From Acidobacteriaceae bacterium (GTDB lineage Bacteria > Acidobacteriota > Terriglobia > Terriglobales > Acidobacteriaceae): DNA of 14,366 nt. Position numbers and translations under genes: made by a program. This document shows, one piece after another, positions 5,700 through 11,899 of the stretch (positions within the stretch are counted from its first letter, which is position 1; each line of letters starts with the position of its first letter). The notes beneath the pieces were generated by a model. It made no database searches, was not told the origin of the DNA, and saw nothing but the letters and a program-made list of their open reading frames with translations. Location of the stretch: assembly GCA_009781125.1 (NCBI GenBank), contig WQYS01000025.1:1-14366 (forward strand), given 5' to 3'.

Positions 5700-6022
5700 A
5701 GAATCTGAAAAATCTGGACATCAACAAGGTAGCCGTCGCTATCGAAAAAGATGCGGGACAGGCACTTCCGGGACTGCGTGAGTCGCTCGCAGAAGCTAAG
5801 GCGGGAAGGTTCGCCGCTGTGCACACGCCAGCTCAGATAGAAGCACACAGACGTGGCCGTCCGGTGGGCAGCACGCAGGCGGTCACGAAGGAAGCGGTCA
5901 AACTGCGTCTGGACGCCGATGTGCTGGCCGCGCTGCGCGCCAGCGGCGACGGATGGCAGACGCGCATCAACAGCACCCTGCGAGCGTCGTTGGCCCTCGG
6001 CGGCAAGCTGAAAGCCGCCTGA
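5696..6022 (+). CDS. BrnA-like ribbon-helix-helix antitoxin
   Basis: The 108-residue protein is the probable partner of the overlapping toxin. Its C-terminal half resembles the BrnA antitoxin family: RGRPVGSTQ near 58-66, then VKLRLDADVLAALRASGDGW (about 74-93) and QTRINSTLRASL, the strand-helix-helix pattern of a dimeric DNA-binding domain. The N-terminal 55 residues (KNLDINKVAVAIEKDAGQA onward) are probably the toxin-neutralising part and are not recognised. The start overlaps the toxin stop by four bases, so expression is coupled. It likely represses the promoter upstream of the toxin, where an exact inverted repeat covers the -10 box. BrnA normally pairs with BrnT; here it follows a RelE/HigB-type protein, so the pair looks mixed. 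Confidence 0.75.
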   Translation: MKNLKNLDINKVAVAIEKDAGQALPGLRESLAEAKAGRFAAVHTPAQIEAHRRGRPVGSTQAVTKEAVKLRLDADVLAALRASGDGWQTRINSTLRASLALGGKLKAA

Positions 6023-6028
6023 AGCCAC

Positions 6029-6040
6029 TACAATAAACGC
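6029..6040 (+). promoter_or_regulatory. Predicted leaderless -10 element of the exported cyclophilin gene
   Basis: TACAAT (6029-6034) ends six bases before the ATG at 6041, starting six bases after the antitoxin stop codon. No Shine-Dalgarno is present. The hexamer and spacing are identical to those at the toxin gene, but no inverted repeat or clear -35 box is seen here. Confidence 0.5.
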
Positions 6041-6814
6041 ATGACTCTTCGAGCCTTCCGATTCATCGCGCTCACGCTGACACTGGCGGCGACTGCGTTC
6101 GCGCAGAGCCCGCAGGACCAGCAGAACCAACAAACTCCACCGGCTGCGGCAGCATCGTCAGAACTTCCCGACGCGCCCAGCAGCAGCAGCCAGGCCAGGC
6201 CTCCCGCCGAGCCGACCGGCCCTGCCGTGGTCATCGACACCAGCATGGGACGGCTCACCTGCAAGCTCTACGAGCAGCAGGCTCCCGTCACCGTGGCCAA
6301 CTTCATCGGCCTGGCCGAGGGCACCAAGGACTGGACCGATCCCACGACGAACAAGAAGGTCCACGGCCAGCGCTTCTACGACGGAACCACCTTCCACCGC
6401 GTCATCCCCGGATTCATGATCCAGGGCGGCGACCGCGTCGGCGACGGCACCGGCGATCCCGGCTACTACTTCAAGAACGAGATCGACCCGGCGCTCACCT
6501 TCGACCGGCCCGGACGCCTGGCCATGGCCAACGCCGGCCCCGACACCAACGGTTCGCAGTTCTTTATTACCGAGGCGCCCAGCCCGGACCTCAACGGCGG
6601 CTACACCATCTTCGGCCAGTGCGACGATCACTCCGTCGTGATCGCGGCGTCGATCGCGCGCGTCAGCCGCGATGCGAAAGATAAGCCGGATACGCCGGTC
6701 ACCATCGATCACGTCACCATTGTCCGCGACGGCCAGCCGATGCCGCCCGCGCCAGCAGCGACAACTCCGGCTCCTGCCGCCGAACCGGCTCCGCAGGCAA
6801 AGCCGCAAAGCTAA
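6041..6814 (+). CDS. Exported cyclophilin-type peptidyl-prolyl cis-trans isomerase
   Basis: Cyclophilins catalyse cis-trans isomerisation of prolyl bonds in folding proteins. The 257-residue product has a signal peptide: RAFRF, hydrophobic [12 protein letters not shown], probable cleavage after AFA at 21. A Gln/Pro/Ser-rich linker runs to about 60, the catalytic domain covers about 62-217, and a Pro/Ala-rich tail ends the protein. Active-site motifs are [16 protein letters not shown] (116-131, with the catalytic Arg120 and Phe125, Met126, Gln128), NGSQFFIT (170-177) and [10 protein letters not shown]. It should act in the periplasm or on the cell surface. The second cyclophilin gene begins 30 bases downstream with its own Shine-Dalgarno, so the two form an operon. 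The promoter appears to be leaderless. Confidence 0.93.
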   Translation: MTLRAFRFIALTLTLAATAFAQSPQDQQNQQTPPAAAASSELPDAPSSSSQARPPAEPTGPAVVIDTSMGRLTCKLYEQQAPVTVANFIGLAEGTKDWTDPTTNKKVHGQRFYDGTTFHRVIPGFMIQGGDRVGDGTGDPGYYFKNEIDPALTFDRPGRLAMANAGPDTNGSQFFITEAPSPDLNGGYTIFGQCDDHSVVIAASIARVSRDAKDKPDTPVTIDHVTIVRDGQPMPPAPAATTPAPAAEPAPQAKPQS

Positions 6815-6844
6815 CTTCAAACTGCTAAGGAGAATCAGAGAAAA

Positions 6845-7366
6845 ATGCCAGCTAAACCCGGCGTCTACGCCACCTTCAAAACCAGTCAGGGCACCATCGT
6901 TGCCGAACTCTTCGAGAAGGACGCTCCCGAAACCGTCGCTAACTTCATCGGCCTGGCCGAAGGCTCGAAGGATTGGACCAGTCACAGCAAGAAGGGGCCC
7001 AAGCTCTACGACGGCACCATCTTTCACCGCGTTATTCCCGACTTCATGATCCAGGGCGGCGACCCCGAGGGCACAGGCATGGGCGGTCCCGGCTACCGTT
7101 TTGCCGACGAGACGCGCGGCTCGCGCCACGGCTTCCAGGAAAAGGGCAAGCTGGCCATGGCTAACGCCGGGCCGAACACGAACGGCTCACAGTTCTTCAT
7201 CACGGTCGCGCCCACGACATGGCTCACCGGCAAGCACACCATCTTCGGCGAGGTGGTCGAAGGTTACGAGATCGTCGAGAAGATCAGCAAGGTGGCCCGC
7301 GACGGCATGGACCGCCCGCGGACTCCTGTTGTTCTTGAGTCGGTCACCATCGAGCGCGTCGCGTAA
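6845..7366 (+). CDS. Cytoplasmic cyclophilin-type peptidyl-prolyl cis-trans isomerase
   Basis: A 173-residue single-domain cyclophilin with no signal peptide, so it probably works in the cytoplasm. Motifs are TIFHRVIPDFMIQGGD (58-73, catalytic Arg62), [10 protein letters not shown] (111-120), and WLTGKHTIFGEVVEG (126-140). The Trp126 matches the drug-binding Trp of eukaryotic cyclophilins, whereas the upstream paralogue has Leu in the corresponding DLNGG segment. The two proteins are clearly related (shared [10 protein letters not shown] and KDWT segments), so they probably arose by tandem duplication. AAGGAG lies about a dozen bases upstream of the ATG. A strong terminator follows. Known family; the substrates cannot be told. 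Confidence 0.94.
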   Translation: MPAKPGVYATFKTSQGTIVAELFEKDAPETVANFIGLAEGSKDWTSHSKKGPKLYDGTIFHRVIPDFMIQGGDPEGTGMGGPGYRFADETRGSRHGFQEKGKLAMANAGPNTNGSQFFITVAPTTWLTGKHTIFGEVVEGYEIVEKISKVARDGMDRPRTPVVLESVTIERVA

Positions 7367-7377
7367 TTGAACGCATT

Positions 7378-7414
7378 CACAAGAAAGCCCGCTCCTTGAG
7401 CGGGCTTTCTTGTG
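7378..7414. terminator. Strong bidirectional Rho-independent terminator
   Basis: CACAAGAAAGCCCGCTC (7378-7394) and its exact inverted copy (7398-7414) form a 17-base stem with a three-base loop. The base of the stem has a T-rich run (TTTCTT) on one strand and AAGAAA on the other, so it can end transcription from both sides. It sits 12 bases after the cyclophilin stop and 19 bases before the stop of the convergent SH3-lipoprotein gene. Confidence 0.93.
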
Positions 7415-7432
7415 CCTGATGCTGCGTAGATT

Positions 7433-8548
7433 TTAGCGGTGCTTCCTCTTTGCCGTCTTCTTCTCGATTGGCTCCGGACGCGCCTCGGCAGCGGTCTGAG
7501 TTCCCGGCTCCAACACGCGGCGAACCGAATTTCCTTCAAGCCGGTACGTCTTCAGAATCGTCTGCCCCGGCTCGATTGCTCCTGTCACCGGATCAGGCAC
7601 GACCACCGGAGCCCCCGCCGAAAGCACGCGGAAGCTGAAGGTTGGAGCATCGGTTCCCTTCCCCGGATTGACTTCGAGCGGAAGATACCCCATGAAGTTG
7701 CGCTCGCGCAGAGCGGTCTCGTAGCGATGCTTCTTCGTGTTCCACGTAAAGACGCGAACCTGATCGAAGTCATAGGCGAGACCAGCCTTGTACGGCCCCA
7801 GCACCGTGACGTAGATGGGAACGTTCTTGTCGTCCTGCGGAGCATCCGGGTCGTTGACCGTGGTCAGCACGTAGGCTCCGACCATGCGCTGCCCCTCGGA
7901 GTAGCGGCTGACGGCGTCCGGCACATCGATGTCCATCATGCGGCTGTACAGCCATCCGGTTTCGCCCCTGGAGTCGCGGACCAGCCACCAGTCTTCCATC
8001 ACCGGAGGCCCAGGCGGCGCAGCCGAAGCAGCCGGACGCTGACCCGGCGGAAGCGGCTTAGGCAAGGTCGCTCGCTTGAGCAGCTTCAGCTTCTCGCCTT
8101 CGGCCAGGCGGAAGAGCCGGTCCGTATCGCGGCCCGGGCGCGAGTGCAGATACACCTCGTCGCGGGTGACGGCAGGGGCAACCACGGAGTCGTTCCAATG
8201 CTGCTGCCGCAGAGCCGCAAACTGGTTGAAGACATCCTGCGTAGCGACGGCCTTCTCGTCGATCCAGCCCTGCGCGCCGGCGGCGGTCTGCACCTTCAGA
8301 AAGCGGCGTCCACGCTCGACGACCTGGAGCTTATCGCCATTCTGCACCGTAGCCACGCGGTTGGAGACGGCGGCCACGCGGTCGCGCAGAAAGGTCTGCT
8401 TCGATGTAACGTAGACGTACTGCGCCGAAGACGCCTTGCGGTGACACCCGCTCATCGCAAGAGCACACACAACCACAAGCGGGAGCAGCACGCAAAACCG
8501 CGTCAGCCGCCAGCCGGATTGTCGCAAGATTGCCGTAGAACCCCACAT
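7433..8548 (-). CDS. Putative lipoprotein with two SH3-like domains
   Basis: The 371-residue product begins with a lipoprotein signal: basic residues, hydrophobic FCVLLPLVVVCALA, and lipobox AMSGC with Cys35 as the predicted lipid site. Two bacterial SH3-like modules follow. The first, at about 44-103, contains TFLRDR, GDKLQVVERGRRFLKV and GWIDEKAV. The second, at about 130-205, contains YLHSRPG, GEKLKLLKRA and, after a Pro-rich insert, WWLVRDSRGETGWLYSRMM. Such domains usually bind peptidoglycan or proteins. The C-terminal 165 residues form a further unrecognised, probably beta-rich domain, ending in a Lys/Arg-rich tail (KKTAKRKHR). No clear Shine-Dalgarno precedes the ATG. It lies 108 bases downstream of another lipoprotein gene. 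A role in the envelope is inferred. Confidence 0.82.
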   Translation of the reverse strand: MWGSTAILRQSGWRLTRFCVLLPLVVVCALAMSGCHRKASSAQYVYVTSKQTFLRDRVAAVSNRVATVQNGDKLQVVERGRRFLKVQTAAGAQGWIDEKAVATQDVFNQFAALRQQHWNDSVVAPAVTRDEVYLHSRPGRDTDRLFRLAEGEKLKLLKRATLPKPLPPGQRPAASAAPPGPPVMEDWWLVRDSRGETGWLYSRMMDIDVPDAVSRYSEGQRMVGAYVLTTVNDPDAPQDDKNVPIYVTVLGPYKAGLAYDFDQVRVFTWNTKKHRYETALRERNFMGYLPLEVNPGKGTDAPTFSFRVLSAGAPVVVPDPVTGAIEPGQTILKTYRLEGNSVRRVLEPGTQTAAEARPEPIEKKTAKRKHR

Positions 8549-8656
8549 CGTGCGCTATTTTGCACACCTGTTGTTTCCATCGTAATCAGCTACGGATGAG
8601 ATGCAACCGCTTCCGCATAAAAATGAGCGCGGCTGTAACCAATCTGGCTACGGGGT

Positions 8657-9844
8657 CTAGTTGGCGTGAGTCGTGGCGATAGCGACCACGCCGGTCGAAG
8701 CCGTGTCTGACGTGCTGGCGTCTGGAAGCGGCACCAGCTGCCCCGGATAAATCGTGTCGATGGCGTACACGGTCAGGTCAGGGCCTCCAGATGCTCCAGC
8801 CAGAACATACGGAACAGAGGTATCGCTGGTAGTAGCCAGAGCCAGCGAGTTGACCCCATTGCCGCTTTCATAGGGGGAATGATCGAGCGGTGTAAGCGCG
8901 GAGTTCGTACCAATGGCGTAGCCGTTGATGTTTCCCTGCGTCCTGTCCGCCACGTACAAGTATTTGCCGGTGCTATCCAGCGTAACGGCGTAGGCTGCGC
9001 TGTTGGTCACGTCATTCGGCGGGCCCAACAGGTATGTTGGCGAGCCGCTCGAATCAATCTTGTAAACGATGACTCCGCCGCCGGTGCCGCTGCGCGCAAT
9101 GTAGGCATAGGTGGATGTGTTGTCGAAGGCAACAGCATTGTCAGCCGCCGATGCTGAATTCGGAGATTGCGTGCCAGTTGCGGCGACTGCGCCTGTACCC
9201 TTGTTCAGGGTAAAGAAAGCATCGCCGGCGTTGCCCATCGCAGCAACAATAAACGTCCCCGAAGGAGATACCCGGACCATCATCGCCTGGGAAGGAACAG
9301 TCTGATCCGTGAAGAGTATAGGTATAGAATTTGCCAATGAAAGCGTGCCTGTACTCGTGTCGATAGTGAACTGGTCCAGGGCCGCATTCACGGTCTCCAG
9401 TGCAAAGAGCCACTTGCCGTCGGGAGAGATGTCCATGGAACTTACGATGGATGCGATCCTCAGGGTTCCCGTGCCTACCGTGCCGTTTGCGGCGATGGGA
9501 TAAGAATAGATTCCGTCCGCCCCGGCCACGTACAGAGATGAGTTCGACGGCGCAACGGCCAGCGCTGTCGGTTCGAATGGAAGCGTGATCGGCAGACCGG
9601 TGATAGGCGTCAGCTTGCGCGTGCTGACAGCGTACCCGGAGAGCGTATATGTCTTCGTGCCGTCCGTATTCGTGGCCGAGCCGATGGCGTAGACATAGCT
9701 GTTTGACGTTCCCGTGCCGCCGGTTCCGCCCCCGGTGTCCGTCGTCTCATCGACAAAGAACCTGCCGCACCCATTCAATGCGCCCAGCGCCATCACGAAG
9801 ATAAGCGCCAACCAGAATTTTCCGCTCGCCATTCTTTGTTTCAT
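8657..9844 (-). CDS. Putative beta-propeller lipoprotein (lactonase/YncE-like repeats)
   Basis: The 395-residue protein has a lipoprotein signal: MKQRMASGKFW, a hydrophobic segment, and lipobox ALNGC with Cys26. A Gly/Thr-rich linker (TDTGGGTGGTGTSNS) leads into a series of propeller-like repeats: SYVYAIGS, PFEPTALAVAPSNSSLYVAG, SSMDISPDGKWLFALE, MMVRVSPSGTFIVAA, AAYAVTLDSTGKYLYVADRT and others. The recurring SPDGKWLF and STGKYLYV motifs are those of 6-phosphogluconolactonase-like and YVTN-type seven-bladed propellers. Such surface lipoproteins are common in Acidobacteria; catalytic activity is doubtful. The frame is open to 9895, but the ATG at 9844 begins the signal peptide and has GAGAGGAA upstream. 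The gene shares its strand with the SH3 lipoprotein downstream. Function is unknown. Confidence 0.82.
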   Translation of the reverse strand: MKQRMASGKFWLALIFVMALGALNGCGRFFVDETTDTGGGTGGTGTSNSYVYAIGSATNTDGTKTYTLSGYAVSTRKLTPITGLPITLPFEPTALAVAPSNSSLYVAGADGIYSYPIAANGTVGTGTLRIASIVSSMDISPDGKWLFALETVNAALDQFTIDTSTGTLSLANSIPILFTDQTVPSQAMMVRVSPSGTFIVAAMGNAGDAFFTLNKGTGAVAATGTQSPNSASAADNAVAFDNTSTYAYIARSGTGGGVIVYKIDSSGSPTYLLGPPNDVTNSAAYAVTLDSTGKYLYVADRTQGNINGYAIGTNSALTPLDHSPYESGNGVNSLALATTSDTSVPYVLAGASGGPDLTVYAIDTIYPGQLVPLPDASTSDTASTGVVAIATTHAN

Positions 9845-9898
9845 CCCAGGTCTTTCCTCTCCGCTTCCATCTTGACCAGAGAACAGCCCGCACACCTG

Positions 9899-10087
9899 CT
9901 ATGCTGCTCTGCGGTCTCCGGTTATTATTCCGCGCACTGCGCGTATGCCGTACCTTTCATTGATTGAAGCCACCTGCGCTTTCATATACGCAGTCATTTC
10001 AGATGGCGACATCTCTTTGATTTCCTCATACAACTCTGCCCTGATCGCATTAAGCTCAACCTCAATATCGTCCGGTTTCTTCATCAT
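9899..10087 (-). CDS. Small putative antitoxin of the PIN-domain pair
   Basis: A 62-residue acidic, helical protein: IEVELNAIRAELYEEIKEMS, then PSEMTAYMKAQVASINERYG. I recognise this as like small antitoxin-type proteins (pattern I-x-x-E-L-Y-E-E-I/L-K-x-M-[ST]) that accompany PIN-domain toxins in several phyla; that match is from memory. No DNA-binding domain is visible. The start has a near-perfect GGAGGTG four bases before ATG 10087, or seven before the adjacent ATG at 10084. The first 26 bases overlap the toxin gene, indicating translational coupling. It is the second gene of the pair. The low G+C content, shared with the toxin, suggests acquisition by transfer. The neutralising role is inferred from context. 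Confidence 0.72.
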   Translation of the reverse strand: MMKKPDDIEVELNAIRAELYEEIKEMSPSEMTAYMKAQVASINERYGIRAVRGIITGDRRAA

Positions 10088-10547
10088 CCAACACCTCCAT
10101 GGGAGTACATATCGTAATTCCCTTATAGCCCTCGTTCAGGTTGATAAGTTCAGTCATACGCTTGGTTTTTAATTTATTAATATGCTGAAAATTGAACGAA
10201 AGTATGCAGTCAAGTCCGTGAAATGCGGCGATCGCTATATGTGTTCCATCCAGCAGATACTTTGAAGGAATTACTTTGTTCTGCACATAAAGCCTTGCCA
10301 GCCTGTTTGCCTCATCTTCAAAATCCAGTACGGTAATGCCATACTTCCCAATTGACGCCAGCATATCGGCCTGTTTGAGAACGGGCGCTTTTTGTAATTC
10401 AAAAGTCACATATTCCGAGGTGTAGCCTTCGTATTCGCCTTTACCTATTGCTTCAAACATACGAACCGTCGCGGCATGGCCGTCCCGGTCCGTATCGAAA
10501 AAATAGTTGAACATTGTCGTTTCCAAGTAAACGCGCAGTTTAGCCAA
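10062..10547 (-). CDS. PIN-domain ribonuclease, putative VapC-like toxin
   Basis: PIN-domain toxins are metal-dependent RNases that cut tRNA, rRNA or mRNA. The 161-residue product has the plan of the VYLET subgroup: N-terminal strand KLRVYLETTMFNYFF with acidic Glu9, SEYVTFEL (Glu45, Glu50), the conserved LLDGTHIAIAAFHGLD with Asp100, and ILSFNFQHINK, which replaces the final Asp of classical PIN domains with Asn. Glu in the first strand and the final N are typical of this branch as I recall it. I choose TTG at 10547, which has AAGGTGG eight bases upstream; a GTG at 10559 is the alternative. The stretch 10141-10200 is about 27% G+C (16 of 60), against 38 of 60 in a sample of ahpC. The toxin gene is upstream of its likely antitoxin and overlaps it. 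Confidence 0.8.
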   Translation of the reverse strand: MAKLRVYLETTMFNYFFDTDRDGHAATVRMFEAIGKGEYEGYTSEYVTFELQKAPVLKQADMLASIGKYGITVLDFEDEANRLARLYVQNKVIPSKYLLDGTHIAIAAFHGLDCILSFNFQHINKLKTKRMTELINLNEGYKGITICTPMEVLDDEETGRY

Positions 10548-10559
10548 GATGAACGCCAC

Positions 10560-10685
10560 CTTCTAATTTTGTCGCTATTTTACCAAACCTTGTAACATGC
10601 AAGGCTTTCCCGATCCGGGCAGCAGGAGTGTGAAGTATCCATCTGCCCTCATTTAGGGATGCCCGCGGTAAATTCATGAGTTATC
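10560..10685. other. Intergenic stretch without a recognisable gene
   Basis: This region upstream of the PIN pair shows no credible coding sequence. It holds short inverted repeats only: CCTTG (10588-10592) with CAAGG (10600-10604), and GGGCAG (10617-10622) with CTGCCC (10643-10648). These may be operator-like or chance. G+C content changes here from the AT-rich toxin gene back toward the host level. Confidence 0.4.
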
Positions 10686-10697
10686 AATAATCTGCGC
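10686..10697 (+). promoter_or_regulatory. Possible leaderless -10 element of the gene remnant
   Basis: AATAAT (10686-10691) is a five-of-six match to TATAAT and again ends six bases before an ATG (10698). It lacks a Shine-Dalgarno. It fits the pattern at cyaY, the toxin and the exported cyclophilin, but the downstream frame is doubtful. Confidence 0.3.
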
Positions 10698-10901
10698 ATG
10701 TTGTCATCATTGCGTCTCGCCGGCGCCGCCATCTGTGCATGGATTGCCGTTGCACCCGGTTCGGCTCAACAGCCCCAGTCTTTGGACTCGGCCCGGGCCA
10801 AAACGTCTGCTTTTTCTTCACTGGAACATGGCGCACACCTGGGATTGAATACATCTGGGTATCCCATTCATGGTTGCCGCAGCGACTTTTATCGTGCATG
10901 A
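10698..10901 (+). pseudogene. Possible remnant of an exported-protein gene, truncated by a repeat
   Basis: The frame opens with a credible Sec signal peptide: MLSSLRLAGAAICAWIAVAP, then GSAQQPQ, with a likely cleavage site at about residue 23-24. After about residue 53 the frame enters the REP-like hairpin repeat that begins at 10856 and then stops. What remains is too short to be a domain and matches nothing I recognise. The likeliest reading is that the 3' part of an exported-protein gene was lost and replaced by the repeat. A chance reading frame is the alternative. Confidence 0.3.
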
Positions 10902-10963
10902 ATGGGGTGGCGCAGATCCCACTCATGACGCGATACGGCCGCGTCATGAATGGGGTACCCAGT
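10856..10963. repeat. REP-like double-hairpin intergenic repeat
   Basis: The ends, CTGGGTATCCCATTCATG (10856-10873) and CATGAATGGGGTACCCAG (10946-10963), are inverted copies with one mismatch in 18. Inside, CATGAATGGGGT at 10898-10909 pairs with the first arm, and CCCACTCATGACGCG at 10919-10933 pairs with the last, so two hairpins stand side by side as in REP/BIME elements. The motif CCCATTCATG resembles repeats I associate with acidobacterial genomes. The element lies 25 bases past the ahpC stop, where it could stabilise the mRNA end or terminate transcription. Confidence 0.8.
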
Positions 10964-10988
10964 TCTTCTTAACTTACAGATGCAGTGC

Positions 10989-11528
10989 CTAGCTCAGGGT
11001 CTTTTCGCCCGGATGCCATGCGCACGGCGTGAGTTCTCCGGTCTGCAGCGCGTCGAGCACGCGCAGAACTTCCTTGGGATCGCGCCCCACGGAAAGGTCC
11101 GTCACGTAAACAAACTTGATGACGTTGCCGGGATCGACCAGGAAGGTCGCGCGCTGCGACACTCCAACCTGCGGATCAAGGATTCCCAGCTCGCCGCTCA
11201 GCTCGCGCTTGAGGTCGCTGAGCATGGGGAAAGGAAGGTTCCTGAGGCTGGGATGATGCGTGCGCCAGGCCTGATGAACGTACTCGTTATCGATGCTGCC
11301 GCCCAGAACCTGGCAATCGCGCTTGGCGAACTCGGCGTTCATCTCGCCGAAGGCCGCAATCTCGGTCGGGCACACGAAGGTGAAGTCCTTGGGCCAGAAA
11401 AAGTACAGCTTCCACTTGCCCGGATAGGACGCTTCGGTGATCTCTTTGAACGCCTTGGCTTCGTCCATCTCGGTGGAGATGGTAGCCGTCAGTTTAAAAT
11501 TCGGGAATTTATCGCCAACCTGTAACAT
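10989..11528 (-). CDS. ahpC: Alkyl hydroperoxide reductase-type peroxiredoxin (AhpC)
   Basis: This 2-Cys peroxiredoxin reduces hydrogen peroxide, organic peroxides and peroxynitrite in the cytoplasm. The 179-residue protein carries the peroxidatic motif DFTFVCPTEIAAF with Cys53, the conserved FFWPKD before it, LPFPMLSDLKRELS (98-111), and the resolving cysteine Cys169 in TPCAWHPGEKTLS. The sequence is strikingly like mycobacterial AhpC (PGKWKLYFFWPKDFTFVCPTE and VLRVLDALQTGEL), but it ends a few residues past the resolving cysteine. The mycobacterial protein has an extra cysteine two residues before its last one; here that position is Thr. No AhpD or AhpF reductase gene is next to it, so its electron donor must be elsewhere. 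GGAGG about eleven bases upstream supports the ATG at 11528. Confidence 0.95.
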   Translation of the reverse strand: MLQVGDKFPNFKLTATISTEMDEAKAFKEITEASYPGKWKLYFFWPKDFTFVCPTEIAAFGEMNAEFAKRDCQVLGGSIDNEYVHQAWRTHHPSLRNLPFPMLSDLKRELSGELGILDPQVGVSQRATFLVDPGNVIKFVYVTDLSVGRDPKEVLRVLDALQTGELTPCAWHPGEKTLS

Positions 11529-11623
11529 TCGTTTCTGTTCCTCCTCGTTGTATGTGCCTTAAGAACAGTTTACTCCTGCCGGGCGGAGAATCCGGTTCCG
11601 AGTTGTGTAGAGGAGCTTGCAAG

Positions 11624-11646
11624 TATAGTATCTATATTGTTGATAC
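11624..11646 (+). promoter_or_regulatory. Probable mazEF promoter/operator region
   Basis: TATAGT (11624-11629) and TATATT (11633-11638) are -10-like, in a short AT-rich patch just before the mazE Shine-Dalgarno AGGAG. GTATC (11628-11632) and GATAC (11642-11646) form an inverted repeat over it. mazEF promoters are normally bound by MazE-MazF on alternating palindromes, so an operator is expected here; the exact sites are not established. Confidence 0.45.
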
Positions 11647-11656
11647 AGGAGCAGCC

Positions 11657-11899
11657 ATGAAGACGACCGTCAAGATGTGGGGCAACAGCGCGTCTGTGCG
11701 CATCCCCGCCGGCGTGATGGAGGAGTGCGACCTGCGCATCGACCAAACCGTAAACGTGCGCGCTGTACGCGGGCGTATCGTGATCGAGCCGCTGCGGGAG
11801 GTGTCCTATGACCTCGATCAGTTGCTGGCTGACATGAAGCCCGAAACCTTCCACGAGGATGTGGACTTTGGACCTCCGGTCGGCAAGGAAGTCTGGTGA
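11657..11899 (+). CDS. mazE: MazE antitoxin
   Basis: MazE is the labile antitoxin that binds and blocks MazF and, through its N-terminal AbrB-like swapped-hairpin domain, represses its own operon. The 80-residue product starts MKTTVKMWGNSASVRIPAGV, the AbrB/MazE DNA-binding hairpin, followed by GRIVIEPLRE. The acidic C-terminal tail (LADMKPETFHEDVDFGPPVG onward, ending KEVW) matches the MazF-binding tail of E. coli MazE in detail. The frame is open further upstream, but ATG 11657 is chosen because it starts the domain and has AGGAG five bases upstream. The stop codon overlaps the MazF ATG by one base (TGATG), so the two are translationally coupled. The antitoxin comes first, as usual for this family. 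Confidence 0.93.
   Translation: MKTTVKMWGNSASVRIPAGVMEECDLRIDQTVNVRAVRGRIVIEPLREVSYDLDQLLADMKPETFHEDVDFGPPVGKEVW

Noticed and set aside
6158..7129. Minus-strand open frame of 323 codons
   Set aside because: Antisense to both cyclophilins; its repeated internal similarity merely mirrors the duplicated cyclophilin genes.
8549..8580. Leaderless promoter for the SH3 lipoprotein gene
   Set aside because: The nearest AT-rich hexamer on the minus strand (CAAAAT) lacks the TA start and is eight bases from the ATG, so it does not fit the pattern well enough to report.
7439..8599. Plus-strand open frame of 386 codons
   Set aside because: Antisense to the SH3-domain lipoprotein gene, which has a signal peptide and domain motifs; this frame has neither.
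10588..10648. Short inverted repeats upstream of the PIN pair as terminator or operator
   Set aside because: Arms are only five or six bases with long loops, which is expected by chance.
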